From assembly GCF_008764295.1 (NCBI RefSeq), contig NZ_VTQX01000026.1:1-53635 (forward strand): a DNA stretch of 53,635 bases, written 5' to 3'. The DNA comes from Bacillus methanolicus (GTDB lineage: Bacteria > Bacillota > Bacilli > Bacillales > Cytobacillaceae). A model generated the notes under the pieces. That model worked only from the letters and a program-made list of their open reading frames with translations, did not search any database and had not been told where the DNA came from. How positions within the stretch are numbered: position 1 is the first letter of the stretch; every line of letters begins with the position of its first letter. Below, one piece after another: positions 45,453 through 53,635 of this stretch. Both the position numbers and the translations under genes were made by a program.

Positions 45453-46292
45453 TCAGCTTCCGATTTTTCTTAGAATGGGAATGGCTTCTCGCATATTCGC
45501 GCAGACAAAGTCAGCAGAACTCGGATCACCGACACCATGCGGATCAATGAATATCGTTCCGCAGCCGAGGGTACGAACCGGGCGAATCTCGTTGATCCAA
45601 TTGTCGCCAATACTAACGATTTCATCGAATTCAACAGAAAATTGATTTTTTATCTTTTCAAAGCGTTCAATTGTCCGCGTTGGTTTTTCTCCATTAAATA
45701 TTTTCATATCAAATACCTGATCGAGTCCGATTTTTGCCAAGATCGCTTCGCTATCCGGTTGAGGGCTGTTCGTTAAAAGAACGAGTTTGACACTTTTATG
45801 AATGTCGGAAAGAACGTCTTTGAATCCGGCAATCGGCTTCATCTTAAACTCAGGTCCCATCATATATGTTCTCGTTTCAAGGAATGCGTCATAGCACTCT
45901 TTACTGCTTAGACCATAGTGTCCTGCAATAGCAGTAGAAGTCCACCAAGGGTCACCGATGCTTAGCATCGTTTCAGAATTGATTTCAATTGGTTCATGGT
46001 AGAGTTTTTTAATTTCACTAGATGAAAGCTTTTGTCCTTGCCAATCGTAAGCTTCCCGTACGATATTATCGAATTGAACGAGAATTAAGTCGTTGCTAGC
46101 ATCGTAGACTCTGCCTATCTTAATCGGGTGTTCATTACGTTTTAGCGCAGCAACATCTTTTTCAAAAAGAGATTGCTTGTTTATAGGGAGCTTTTCCTTT
46201 AGCCTTTCTGTCTGGTAGTCAAAATGATGTGTGTCTTCGTACACGGTTCCGTCTAAATCAAAGACCAGTACTTTTACTTTCGAAACATCCAT
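45453..46292 (-). CDS. HAD-family hydrolase
   Basis: The 279-residue protein has motif I VFDLDGTVYEDTHHF, motif II LVLLTNSPQP, a motif III lysine in GEKPTR and motif IV SIGDNWINEI. The inserted cap (about 25-150) is long and not recognised. It is probably a cytoplasmic phosphatase of unknown substrate. AAAGAGGTG precedes the ATG on the minus strand. Confidence 0.82.
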   Translation of the reverse strand: MDVSKVKVLVFDLDGTVYEDTHHFDYQTERLKEKLPINKQSLFEKDVAALKRNEHPIKIGRVYDASNDLILVQFDNIVREAYDWQGQKLSSSEIKKLYHEPIEINSETMLSIGDPWWTSTAIAGHYGLSSKECYDAFLETRTYMMGPEFKMKPIAGFKDVLSDIHKSVKLVLLTNSPQPDSEAILAKIGLDQVFDMKIFNGEKPTRTIERFEKIKNQFSVEFDEIVSIGDNWINEIRPVRTLGCGTIFIDPHGVGDPSSADFVCANMREAIPILRKIGS

Positions 46293-46407
46293 TAATTTTC
46301 ACCTCTTTACTAGTTTAAAGAAGTAAGGTAAGTAAAGACAAGTAGAATTTGGTTTTAATCATGCTTTTACATGAAAATTACAATTTAGCGAAAAAAATAA
46401 TTTTAAA

Positions 46408-46436
46408 TTGTATTAAGTTTATTAAAATATTATGAT
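46408..46436 (+). promoter_or_regulatory. Candidate promoter of the ThrE-type exporter
   Basis: TTGTAT (46408-46413) and TATGAT (46431-46436) are 17 bp apart, about 100 bp before the start codon. Confidence 0.38.
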
Positions 46437-46533
46437 AGGACATAGTGTTTTGGGAAAAGGGGATGTTTAGTCTATCTCATTTTAAAAGACTCAATAGCGA
46501 GTTAAATCAACAATAGTAGCAAGGAGAAAAGCA

Positions 46534-47277
46534 ATGAAGACAGATATGATGGAAGTATGTCTGCTCGCTGGGAAAATTATGCTTCAGAGTGGTGCTGAGA
46601 CCTATCGTGTTGAGGATACGATGATGAGAATCGCTTCTTCATTTGGGGCGAAGGAATCACATAGCTATGTAACACCGACGGGAATTATGTTTTCTATTGA
46701 ATGTGAACAACCGACAAAAACGAAGCTGATTCGCATTACAGATCGGACAACTGATTTACATAAAATTACGTTAGTAAATAGTGTTTCACGCCAAATAAGC
46801 AATAAGGAACTGACCCTCGAGGAGGCATATCAATCGTTAAAAAATATTGAAAGCTCAACGCCTTCCTATCCAATTATCATTCAAGTTCTAGCTGCCGCAA
46901 TTGCCAGTGGATGCTTTTTAATTATGTTTAAAGGGACATGGGATGATTTCTTTCCAGCCTTTGTAGCTGGAGGAACAGGCTTAATAACTTTTATTTATGC
47001 TCAAAGAATTGTCCCCATTAAGTTTTTCTCAGAGTTTGTTGCCTCTCTCATTATCGCGATCCTCTCTTGGATTTTTGTTTATACAGGATGGGGCTATGAG
47101 CTTGATAAAATTATAATTGGTTCGGTTATGCCCCTTGTTCCAGGGCTTGTCTTAACGAATGCAGTCCGGGATCTGATGGCGGGGCATTTAGTGTCGGGAC
47201 TGTCTAAGGGAGCAGAGGCCCTATTAACGGCTTTCGCAATCGGTTCTGGCGTAGCCGTTGTCTTAACCTTTATATAG
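46534..47277 (+). CDS. Threonine/serine exporter ThrE, N-terminal-type subunit (YjjP-like)
   Basis: The 247-residue protein has the DUF1212 pattern: LLAGKIMLQSGAETYRVEDTM at the start, and a later FPAFVAGG, then about five hydrophobic segments with VMPLVPGLVLTNAVRDLMAGH. In ThrE of Corynebacterium this and the next protein are fused; in Bacilli and in E. coli (YjjP/YjjB) they are separate. The pair exports threonine, serine or dicarboxylates. AAGGAG precedes the ATG; the partner begins 10 bp downstream. Confidence 0.9.
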   Translation: MKTDMMEVCLLAGKIMLQSGAETYRVEDTMMRIASSFGAKESHSYVTPTGIMFSIECEQPTKTKLIRITDRTTDLHKITLVNSVSRQISNKELTLEEAYQSLKNIESSTPSYPIIIQVLAAAIASGCFLIMFKGTWDDFFPAFVAGGTGLITFIYAQRIVPIKFFSEFVASLIIAILSWIFVYTGWGYELDKIIIGSVMPLVPGLVLTNAVRDLMAGHLVSGLSKGAEALLTAFAIGSGVAVVLTFI

Positions 47278-47287
47278 GAGTGTTGAA

Positions 47288-47746
47288 ATGGTTGTAGAAC
47301 AATTAATCACAAGTTTTATCGCATCTGCCGCATTCGGAATTATTTTTAATACGAAGAAGGCATCTTTAATAAAATGTGGAATTGTTGGGATGGCAGGTTG
47401 GTTTGTTTATTTTACAATGACTAGCAATGGGATTGATCCCGTTCCAGCATCGCTAGCTGGTTCCTTTGTTGTTGCGTTGATTAGTCAATTTTTTGCAAGG
47501 AGGTATAAAGCGCCGATTATTATCTTTAATGTTGCAGGAATTATTCCGCTCGTTCCAGGTGGGCTCGCTTATGATGCAATGCGTAACTTTGTGGAAAGCA
47601 ATTATACAATCGGCTTAGGTTTAGCAGCAAAAGCAGGATTAATTTCTGGGGCGATCGCATTAGGACTCGTTTTTTCAGAAGTCATTAATCAATTGATTCG
47701 CAAGGCAAAGCTCCCTCCAAAAGTGTATTCAAAGTCAAGACTATAA
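47288..47746 (+). CDS. Threonine/serine exporter ThrE, C-terminal-type subunit (YjjB-like)
   Basis: The 152-residue membrane protein has about four to five hydrophobic segments. It has the DUF3815 motifs A-S-A-A-F-G-I-I-F-N near the start and VAGIIPLVPGGLAYDAMR in the second half. It is the partner of the preceding gene and closely coupled to it. AGGAGTG lies before the ATG. Confidence 0.9.
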   Translation: MVVEQLITSFIASAAFGIIFNTKKASLIKCGIVGMAGWFVYFTMTSNGIDPVPASLAGSFVVALISQFFARRYKAPIIIFNVAGIIPLVPGGLAYDAMRNFVESNYTIGLGLAAKAGLISGAIALGLVFSEVINQLIRKAKLPPKVYSKSRL

Positions 47747-47780
47747 AAGAACTTATCAAACGATAGGTTCTTTTTTTGTT
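47746..47780 (+). terminator. Terminator of the ThrE-type operon
   Basis: AAAGAACTTATC (47746-47757) pairs with GATAGGTTCTTT (47762-47773) through a four-base loop; seven Ts follow. Confidence 0.87.
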
Positions 47781-47883
47781 CCCGTTTTGCGGCAGGAATT
47801 GTATGACTGTAAATTTTTTCACATAAACGGTGCGATTTTCGAGAAAAATATGGAATGATAAGCAATTAATAGAATGAACAACC

Positions 47884-48135
47884 ATGCTGAATAATAGGAT
47901 GATTAAATTGGTGACTTTAGTATATTTTGTGATGTATATCGGAATGCTTATTCTTATTTCACTTATTGATATGTTTATTTGGAAACAGTCTTTTTTTCAA
48001 GTGATCATAAGATTGTTTACATTGGATGAGGGGACGAATGAGTGGTTCGTAAGTGGCACTGCATTTATTGGCTTGATTTGTAGTATCGTGATTGATTATC
48101 GCTTAAGAAAAAATAAAGGGCAGAAGCAGCTATGA
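47884..48135 (+). CDS. Small two-helix protein, germinant receptor D-subunit-like
   Basis: The 83-residue protein has two hydrophobic segments (about 8-28 and 58-74) separated by an amphipathic loop, and a basic tail. It is the first gene of the ger operon and overlaps the B-subunit gene by four bases (ATGA). Small two-helix D subunits beside gerA-type operons are known in Bacillus, and this fits their size and topology. No clear ribosome site is present; an ATG five codons in is an alternative start. Confidence 0.65.
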   Translation: MLNNRMIKLVTLVYFVMYIGMLILISLIDMFIWKQSFFQVIIRLFTLDEGTNEWFVSGTAFIGLICSIVIDYRLRKNKGQKQL

Positions 48136-49262
48136 AGCAGCAAAAACTTATGGAAAAACTATCCTTATGGCAGTTGGCAGTATTGTTATTTACCTTTGAA
48201 ATCGGGAGTGTTGCCGTAGTTGGAGTAGGAAATGATTCGAGGCAGGATGCGTGGATCGCCGTAGCGATTTCAACGTTGTTAGGAGCGGGCATTGTTTCGT
48301 TCTACATTATGCTATTAAAGCGTGCTCCTGGAAAGAATTTGTTCGAATTGATGACTATTTCTTTTGGAAAATGGCTTGGCAAAGGAATTGGACTTTTATA
48401 TGTGTTTTATTTTTTTTACATTGCAGAGCGGGTATTAAGGGACTTTTGTGAGCTGATTACTACTGTTATCTTTGAAAATACTCCGATAGAGATTATCTCG
48501 ATTACAATGATGGGTGTTATTGCTTACATGATTTATTTAGGTCTTGAAGTTTTTGGAAGGACAGGTGAGATTTTTATTCCATACGTGTTTACATTTACGA
48601 TATTAATCGGATTTGCCACTTTTTTCTCAGGTGAAATGGATTTTAAAAATTTACTGCCTGTAATGGCGGAGGGGATTGGTCCGATTATTCAACACATCTT
48701 TCCAAGGCTGTTAACCTTTCCATATGGAGAATTAATTACTTTTATGGTGATTATTCCATATGTTACACAATTTAAAAAGGTCGGGAAGGTAAGTGTAATT
48801 ACGGTTTTAGTAAGTGGCATGATCATTATTTATGGCACAGTTATCGAGATCGCAACATTAGGAACAGAGCAGTTGGGAAGAACGGTCTTTCCTTTATTAT
48901 CTGCGGCGCGAGATATATCCCTATTAGAGTTTATTGAAAGAGTTGATTTGGTTGTTGTTTTTATTGTGATGTTTGGGATTATTACAAAGGTAAGTGTGTT
49001 TTTTTTTGCAGGATTAAAAGGATTAGAACATATTACAAATATTCCTTATCGTTATATGGTGTTGCCAATGGCCACGATTATATCCTACGGTACGATTTTA
49101 ATTAGCGATAATTTTGCCGAGCATGTCGAAGAAGGAATTCGATTTATTCCACAGTATATGCATGTGCCATTTCAATTAATTTTGCCAGCGCTATTTGCTC
49201 CATTGCTCTTCTGGAGAACGAAAAATCAAAAAAAGGGGAGCGGACATCATGAGTCTAAGTGA
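48132..49262 (+). CDS. Spore germination receptor B subunit (GerAB/GerKB family permease)
   Basis: The 376-residue membrane protein has about ten hydrophobic segments of the APC-superfamily fold. It opens MEKLSLWQLAVLLFTFEIGS, and later has the family segment F-P-R-L-L-T-F-P-Y-G-E. B subunits bind the germinant amino acid or sugar in the inner spore membrane. It overlaps the gene before by four bases and the A-subunit gene by 14. Confidence 0.92.
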   Translation: MKQQKLMEKLSLWQLAVLLFTFEIGSVAVVGVGNDSRQDAWIAVAISTLLGAGIVSFYIMLLKRAPGKNLFELMTISFGKWLGKGIGLLYVFYFFYIAERVLRDFCELITTVIFENTPIEIISITMMGVIAYMIYLGLEVFGRTGEIFIPYVFTFTILIGFATFFSGEMDFKNLLPVMAEGIGPIIQHIFPRLLTFPYGELITFMVIIPYVTQFKKVGKVSVITVLVSGMIIIYGTVIEIATLGTEQLGRTVFPLLSAARDISLLEFIERVDLVVVFIVMFGIITKVSVFFFAGLKGLEHITNIPYRYMVLPMATIISYGTILISDNFAEHVEEGIRFIPQYMHVPFQLILPALFAPLLFWRTKNQKKGSGHHESK

Positions 49263-50835
49263 TTTCCTATTTAAGCGCAGAAAAAACAAAAAAGGGAATA
49301 AAGCTCCGGAAGAGGAAATTTTTCAAAAAGATAATATTTCCAAAGAGTATTTTAAAAGCTTGAACAAAAATAAAAAATCATTGCAAGAATTATTTAAAGA
49401 TACGTTTGATTTCTCGTGTGATGACATCAAGTTAGGGGAATCAAAAGCTTGTGTTTGTTATTTAGGGACGATGTTAAACATTAATTCTCTTACGGACAAA
49501 GTTTTAAATGTGCCTCGAGAAACATCTGAAACGAAAAATCCAAAAAATATCGAAGAAATTCGCGATCGCTATTTTCCAACGATCGCATTTGAATATGCCG
49601 AAACGTTTCACAAAGTGGTTTGGCATATATTAAATGGATTTGCAGTGATTATGGTCGATGGTCAAGGAAAGGCTCTTTCATTGGAGATTGGCAATATCGA
49701 AAAACGGGCCATTACGGAGCCAAGTACGCAAACCATTATTCGCGGCCCAAAAGAGGCTTTTACGGAGGATATCAATACAAATATCAGTCTGATTCGCAAA
49801 CGGATCAAAAATCCGTATTTAACTTTTGAAAGTTCTTATATTGGGGGAGATACGAAAACAACAATTGCTATAGGCTATATCTCAACAATAACAAATGAGG
49901 ATATTTTGAATGAAGTGCGAGAACGAATTGAAAAAATCGAACTAGGGGCTGTGCTCGATTCAGGTAATATTGAAGAAATGATTGTTGATAAATCTTTTAC
50001 TCCTTTCCCGTTGGTGTTCAATACAGAAAGACCTGACAGCATTTGCAGTCATTTGCTTGAAGGTAAAGTGATATTAATTGTTGATGGGAGTCCTTTTGTT
50101 CTCGCAGTGCCAAGCATCTTTACTGATTTTTTCCAATCGTCGGAGGACTATTATCAACCTTTTTTAATGCCAAGCTTTATTCGGATTATTCGCTATATGT
50201 CGTTTATGATCGCTTTAGTGCTGCCATCTCTGTACGTGGCATTGTCGACTTTTCATCAAGAATTGATGCCAACTCAGCTTTTGGTTAGTGTTCAAGCACA
50301 GAGAGAGGGAGTTCCCTTTCCGGCTGTAATCGAGATTTTTATGATGGAGCTCACGTTTGAGATTATGAGAGAGGCAGGAGTGAGAATGCCGAGGGCTGTT
50401 GGACAAACGGTTTCAATTGTTGGAGCTTTAGTAATAGGGCAAGCAGCAGTAGAAGCAGGACTAGTTTCCAACGTGTTAGTGATTATTGTTGCCTTTACAG
50501 CAATTGCTAGCTTTGTCTCGCCGATTTATAGTTTTTCCATTGCCACAAGGTTACTCCGGTTTGTACTCATTCTTTGTGCAGCAGTGTTTGGTCTTTATGG
50601 AGTGTTATTATTTCTCATTGTTATGGTCATACATCTTGTCAGTTTGCGCTCTTTTGGTGTTCCTTATTTAGCGTCTGTGGCACCGTTTAAGCTATCAGAT
50701 CAAGACGATGTCTTTTTAAGATTACCCGCTTGGGCGAATCAAAGAAGACCATCTTATCTTTTTCCGAAGGCGCCAAATAAGGAAAAGAGAAAACAAAGAC
50801 CAAGCCCTCCGCCAGTAAAAGGGGGAGAAAAATGA
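49249..50835 (+). CDS. Spore germination receptor A subunit (GerAA/GerKA family)
   Basis: The 528-residue protein has a hydrophilic N-terminal domain (about 1-285) with the family segment DFSCDDIKLGESKACVCYLG. A membrane domain follows, starting around PSFIRIIRYMSF and including PFPAVIEIFMMELTFEIMREAGVRMPR and GQTVSIVGALVIGQAAVEAG. A subunits build an ion-releasing channel during germination. ATG 49249 is used, with GGGGAG before it; the frame is open 18 codons farther but without support. Proline-rich C-terminus. Confidence 0.93.
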   Translation: MSLSDFLFKRRKNKKGNKAPEEEIFQKDNISKEYFKSLNKNKKSLQELFKDTFDFSCDDIKLGESKACVCYLGTMLNINSLTDKVLNVPRETSETKNPKNIEEIRDRYFPTIAFEYAETFHKVVWHILNGFAVIMVDGQGKALSLEIGNIEKRAITEPSTQTIIRGPKEAFTEDINTNISLIRKRIKNPYLTFESSYIGGDTKTTIAIGYISTITNEDILNEVRERIEKIELGAVLDSGNIEEMIVDKSFTPFPLVFNTERPDSICSHLLEGKVILIVDGSPFVLAVPSIFTDFFQSSEDYYQPFLMPSFIRIIRYMSFMIALVLPSLYVALSTFHQELMPTQLLVSVQAQREGVPFPAVIEIFMMELTFEIMREAGVRMPRAVGQTVSIVGALVIGQAAVEAGLVSNVLVIIVAFTAIASFVSPIYSFSIATRLLRFVLILCAAVFGLYGVLLFLIVMVIHLVSLRSFGVPYLASVAPFKLSDQDDVFLRLPAWANQRRPSYLFPKAPNKEKRKQRPSPPPVKGGEK

Positions 50836-52058
50836 AAAAGCGCACTTTAATCCTGATGTGCATCCTGTCTTTAACACTAACAGGTTGTTGGGACAGCACA
50901 GAACTAAATGATGTTTCCATTGTGACAGGTATAGCAATTGATCCAGGTAAAGAAAAGAGATATCGGCTCACCGTTGGGTATGTAAATGCTTCGATGTTGT
51001 CTCCACAGCAGCCGACTGAAGGAGCTCCAGTTTCCATCATGTCATTAGAAGGGAATTCGCTGCCAGAAATATCGGCACGAATGAACATCGGGGTAAGTAG
51101 GAAGCTTGTTTTTTCCCATACAAGAGCTCTTTATATTAATGAGGAGGTTGCAATAAACGATGGGGTGGGGAGCTTTTTAGATTCTTTAGAGAGAAATCCT
51201 CAGTTTCGAAATGACTTCAATATTTTAATCACGAAAGGAGATCCAGCAGAAAAGTTTCCGACGATCAATGATCCAGTGGAAAAAGTACCGTCGTTAAAGG
51301 TTCAAAAACAAGTTAAATCGTTATTAGAAGGGTGGGGGGGAGACCCACGTGTACGTTTAACGGATTTTATTGATGCGATCGTTTCTCATGGGCGTTCTCC
51401 TGTTGCCAGTTCAGTGACTATCAAAGGGGATCCTGAAAAAGGAAAAAATGTAGAAAGTAATATGATGACAAAAGCACCGGCAAGAATTATGCTCGGTGGT
51501 ATAGCTGTATTTAAAAAGGACAAATTAAGTGGTTATCTTTCAATGGAAGACACGAGAAACTATTTATGGACGCAAAAGCTTGAATCAACAATGGTTACTA
51601 TCCCTTGTGCAAATCACGGTAAAGAACAGAAAGAAAAATTATTTTTCGATTTGGCCATTACGAATAATAAGTCTACCATTAAAGCTTTTTATAAAGGAGA
51701 TCAGCCCCATTTAAAAGTTGATATTTATTCTGAGGCAAGATTAACCAGTATGCAATGCAAAGAAGACCTTTCAAAAAAAGAAACGTATCTTGATTTGGAG
51801 AAGAAGAGTAGTAAATATGTGAAGGACATGATTGTAGCTACGATAAAAAAAGTGCAGAATGAGTTTGGCCTTGATATATTTGGTTTTGGAGAAGCGTTGT
51901 ATCGGCAAGATTATAAAAAGGCAAAAGAAGTTGAGGACAAATGGAATGAAGAGTTTGCGAGAGCAGATGTTGATGTTAATGTCCATGTAGCTATCCGCAG
52001 AAGCGGAATCCGAGGTAAAAGCTTCTTATCAGAGCTTCCTGCCAGCGAGGAGGAATAA
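50832..52058 (+). CDS. Spore germination receptor C subunit (GerAC family lipoprotein)
   Basis: The 408-residue lipoprotein has a signal ending LTGC (Cys 19) followed by WDSTELND, the hallmark of GerAC proteins, then VTGIAIDPG. The C-terminal part includes FGFGEALYRQDYKKAKEVEDKWNEEFARADVDVNVHVAIRRSGI, also typical. It sits on the outer face of the inner spore membrane. It overlaps the A-subunit gene by four bases (ATGA). It needs lipidation by Lgt for function in relatives. Confidence 0.94.
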   Translation: MKKRTLILMCILSLTLTGCWDSTELNDVSIVTGIAIDPGKEKRYRLTVGYVNASMLSPQQPTEGAPVSIMSLEGNSLPEISARMNIGVSRKLVFSHTRALYINEEVAINDGVGSFLDSLERNPQFRNDFNILITKGDPAEKFPTINDPVEKVPSLKVQKQVKSLLEGWGGDPRVRLTDFIDAIVSHGRSPVASSVTIKGDPEKGKNVESNMMTKAPARIMLGGIAVFKKDKLSGYLSMEDTRNYLWTQKLESTMVTIPCANHGKEQKEKLFFDLAITNNKSTIKAFYKGDQPHLKVDIYSEARLTSMQCKEDLSKKETYLDLEKKSSKYVKDMIVATIKKVQNEFGLDIFGFGEALYRQDYKKAKEVEDKWNEEFARADVDVNVHVAIRRSGIRGKSFLSELPASEEE

Positions 52059-52133
52059 GGGAATGCAGCTAGCTTTTTCGGATTATTTTCTGTATCTTTA
52101 GTATGGAAGTAGTTATTGTAAAAGGAGAAAATA

Positions 52134-53276
52134 ATGAGTGAGTTAATACAGGAAAGACTGAAAGTATTTATTCAGGAAGTTTGGAAAACAGAACAATTTG
52201 GACGACCAACTCAAGTTCAAGAGAGTGCGATTCCGCTTATATTAGAGGGGAAAGATGTCATAGCCGAATCCCCAACAGGAACAGGAAAAACCCTTGCCTA
52301 CTTATTGCCGGTTTTGAATCAAATTGACCCGGATAAAAAGGCAATTCAAGCAGTTGTTTTAGCATCTTCGCAAGAGCTTGTTATGCAAATTTTACAGGAG
52401 ATTCAAAAATGGAGCAACGGAAGCAATATTCGTACCGCTTCTTTTATTGGTGGAGCAAATGTTAAAAGACAATTGGAAAAATTAAAGAAGCACCCTCATA
52501 TTATTGCCGGAACGCCTGGGCGATTATTTGAATTGATCAAACAAAAGAAAATTAAAATGCATGAGGTAAAAACAATTGTTTTAGATGAAGGTGATCAACT
52601 TTTAACATATGAGCATTTACCAACTGTCCAAAATATTATCCGGTCCGCATTGGCTGAGCGTCAGGTTCTGCTGTTTTCTGCCACTTTATCAGCATATGTG
52701 GAGAAAGAAGCAAAGGAATTAATGAGGGACCCTGCAGTTGTTCGTATTGAAAAAGATGCGACGATTGCCGCTGGTACTGTAGAGCATATATATTTTAGTG
52801 CTGAGCAGCGAGAGAAGCTCAAATTGTTAGAAAAAGTCTCACGTTTACCTGATGTCAAAGCACTCGTATTCATAAAAGATATTGGAAATTTAACGGTAGC
52901 AAGTGAGAAACTCGCTTTTGCTGGTATTGAAACGGCTAGTCTACACAGTGATTTAAACAAAGATAAGAGAAAAAATGCATTAAAAGATTTTCGAAACGGG
53001 AAAGTAAATATGCTGCTCGCTACTGATGTGGCTGCAAGGGGTTTAGACATTAAAGGAGTAACGCATGTAGTTCATTTGGATTTCGCTAAGGATTTAGAAC
53101 AATATGTTCATCGCTCTGGACGTACAGGACGATTTGGCGCAGATGGCACAGTCATCTCCCTTGTGACTGCCCGTGAAGAAAGAGAGCTCAAGAAATACGG
53201 ACGGGAGCTCGGAATAGAAGTTATGCGAAAAGTATTTTTCAAAGGAGAAATAGTCAGTCCGGAAGATAGAAGGTAA
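52134..53276 (+). CDS. yfmL: DEAD-box-type RNA helicase, YfmL-like
   Basis: The 380-residue helicase core has no extra C-terminal domain. The Q motif is F-G-R-P-T-Q-V-Q-E-S-A-I-P, motif I SPTGTGKT, Ib TPGRL, motif II VLDEGDQLL, motif III SATL and motif VI HRSGRTGRFG. Motif II reads DEGD in place of DEAD, and motif Ia (ASSQELV) differs from PTRELA. The size and these variants fit B. subtilis YfmL, a cold- and ribosome-related helicase. AAAGGAG precedes the ATG. Confidence 0.88.
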   Translation: MSELIQERLKVFIQEVWKTEQFGRPTQVQESAIPLILEGKDVIAESPTGTGKTLAYLLPVLNQIDPDKKAIQAVVLASSQELVMQILQEIQKWSNGSNIRTASFIGGANVKRQLEKLKKHPHIIAGTPGRLFELIKQKKIKMHEVKTIVLDEGDQLLTYEHLPTVQNIIRSALAERQVLLFSATLSAYVEKEAKELMRDPAVVRIEKDATIAAGTVEHIYFSAEQREKLKLLEKVSRLPDVKALVFIKDIGNLTVASEKLAFAGIETASLHSDLNKDKRKNALKDFRNGKVNMLLATDVAARGLDIKGVTHVVHLDFAKDLEQYVHRSGRTGRFGADGTVISLVTAREERELKKYGRELGIEVMRKVFFKGEIVSPEDRR

Positions 53277-53360
53277 ATTTTACTTGCTGACGATTGCATG
53301 AGGTGAAGTACGACTACCAATACTAGTGAGTGAAGTACATTACTGAAGGAGTTGAGTTAG

Positions 53361-53489
53361 GTGGGCCGTACCAAAATGGGCAATGGCAATGCTGAACGCA
53401 ACAAAAATAAACGAAAGCAAAAGGTAAGCTCAGAATTAGTTGAATTTACTCCAAAAAATGAGCGTAGCCAGAAGAGAATCGTCGATTAA
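53361..53489 (+). CDS. Small basic protein of 42 residues
   Basis: It starts at GTG with AAGGAG (53346-53351) nine bases before, reads MGRTKMGNGNAERNKNKRKQ and then an acidic-to-basic tail ending KRIVD, and is followed by a strong terminator. The Asn/Lys/Arg-rich composition is that of small spore-associated proteins in Bacillaceae, but I cannot name it. Ribosome site, terminator and composition together make it a likely real gene. Confidence 0.65.
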   Translation: MGRTKMGNGNAERNKNKRKQKVSSELVEFTPKNERSQKRIVD

Positions 53490-53512
53490 GTGAGTAAAAT
53501 TAAAAAAATTAG

Positions 53513-53540
53513 ACCCCCTAAAGCTATAGGGGGTTTTTTA
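53513..53540 (+). terminator. Terminator at the right end
   Basis: ACCCCCTA (53513-53520) and TAGGGGGT (53527-53534) form a stem followed by a T-run. The last 95 bases of the window hold nothing further I can support. Confidence 0.88.
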
Positions 53541-53635
53541 GAATGGAAGCAAGAATATAAAATGCCCTCATGAGGGGTTTGTCAAGAAAAGTGTGTAAGT
53601 TATTCTAGATACTTCTTTACACGATTCTTCAGGTG

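Overview
The window is chromosomal DNA of a low-GC, spore-forming Bacillaceae bacterium (Bacillus or a close genus; I cannot fix the species). The grounds are AT-rich codon use, strong AGGAGG ribosome sites, many Rho-independent terminators, a gerA-type germination operon, a spore-coat oxalate decarboxylase (OxdD-like), and close relatives of B. subtilis YkuD, YsaA, YfmL and RecQ. No rRNA, tRNA, CRISPR array, intact insertion sequence or prophage was seen.

Layout. 1-480: a terminator, a degenerate array of about eight 20-22 bp repeats, and a promoter. 482-9847: a carbon-phosphorus lyase locus, phnG-H-I-J-K-M-L then phnD-C-E-E, which imports phosphonates and breaks the C-P bond. The genes mostly overlap or abut, and both blocks have candidate Pho-box-like repeats in front. 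10161-16785: an NhaC-type antiporter, SelO/YdiU, a decayed gene, a 788-residue protein with two isoprenoid-synthase-like halves, and pyroglutamyl peptidase. 16860-19000: an AT-rich accessory stretch with a possible toxin-tail remnant, an immunity-like gene and an internally duplicated unknown protein. 19006-30621: polysaccharide deacetylase, oxalate decarboxylase, threonine dehydratase, L,D-transpeptidase, a CDF metal transporter, TraB-family and VanW-family proteins, a class V aminotransferase, a small HTH protein and a YjiH-type membrane protein.

30665-35672: a lipoprotein, a long gene-poor stretch with remnants, a MenC/N-acylamino-acid racemase family enzyme, a small membrane protein, a TIGR00027-type methyltransferase behind a consensus promoter and leader terminator, and a frameshifted GNAT acetyltransferase. 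35995-40192: a polar amino-acid ABC importer with two paralogous binding lipoproteins on either side of a formate/nitrite-family channel, then permease and ATPase. 40300-47746: a lipoprotein, an MFS exporter, two HAD hydrolases, RecQ and a split ThrE-type exporter. 47884-53489: a germinant receptor operon in the order D-like, B, A, C, a YfmL-type DEAD-box helicase and a 42-codon basic small gene.

The most notable items are the tandem isoprenoid-synthase-fold protein (13793-16159), the C-P lyase locus with a cysteine-rich insertion in PhnK, the attenuator-like leader of the methyltransferase, and the 20-bp repeat array at the left end. All family calls rest on reading motifs and remembered family features; no database search was run.
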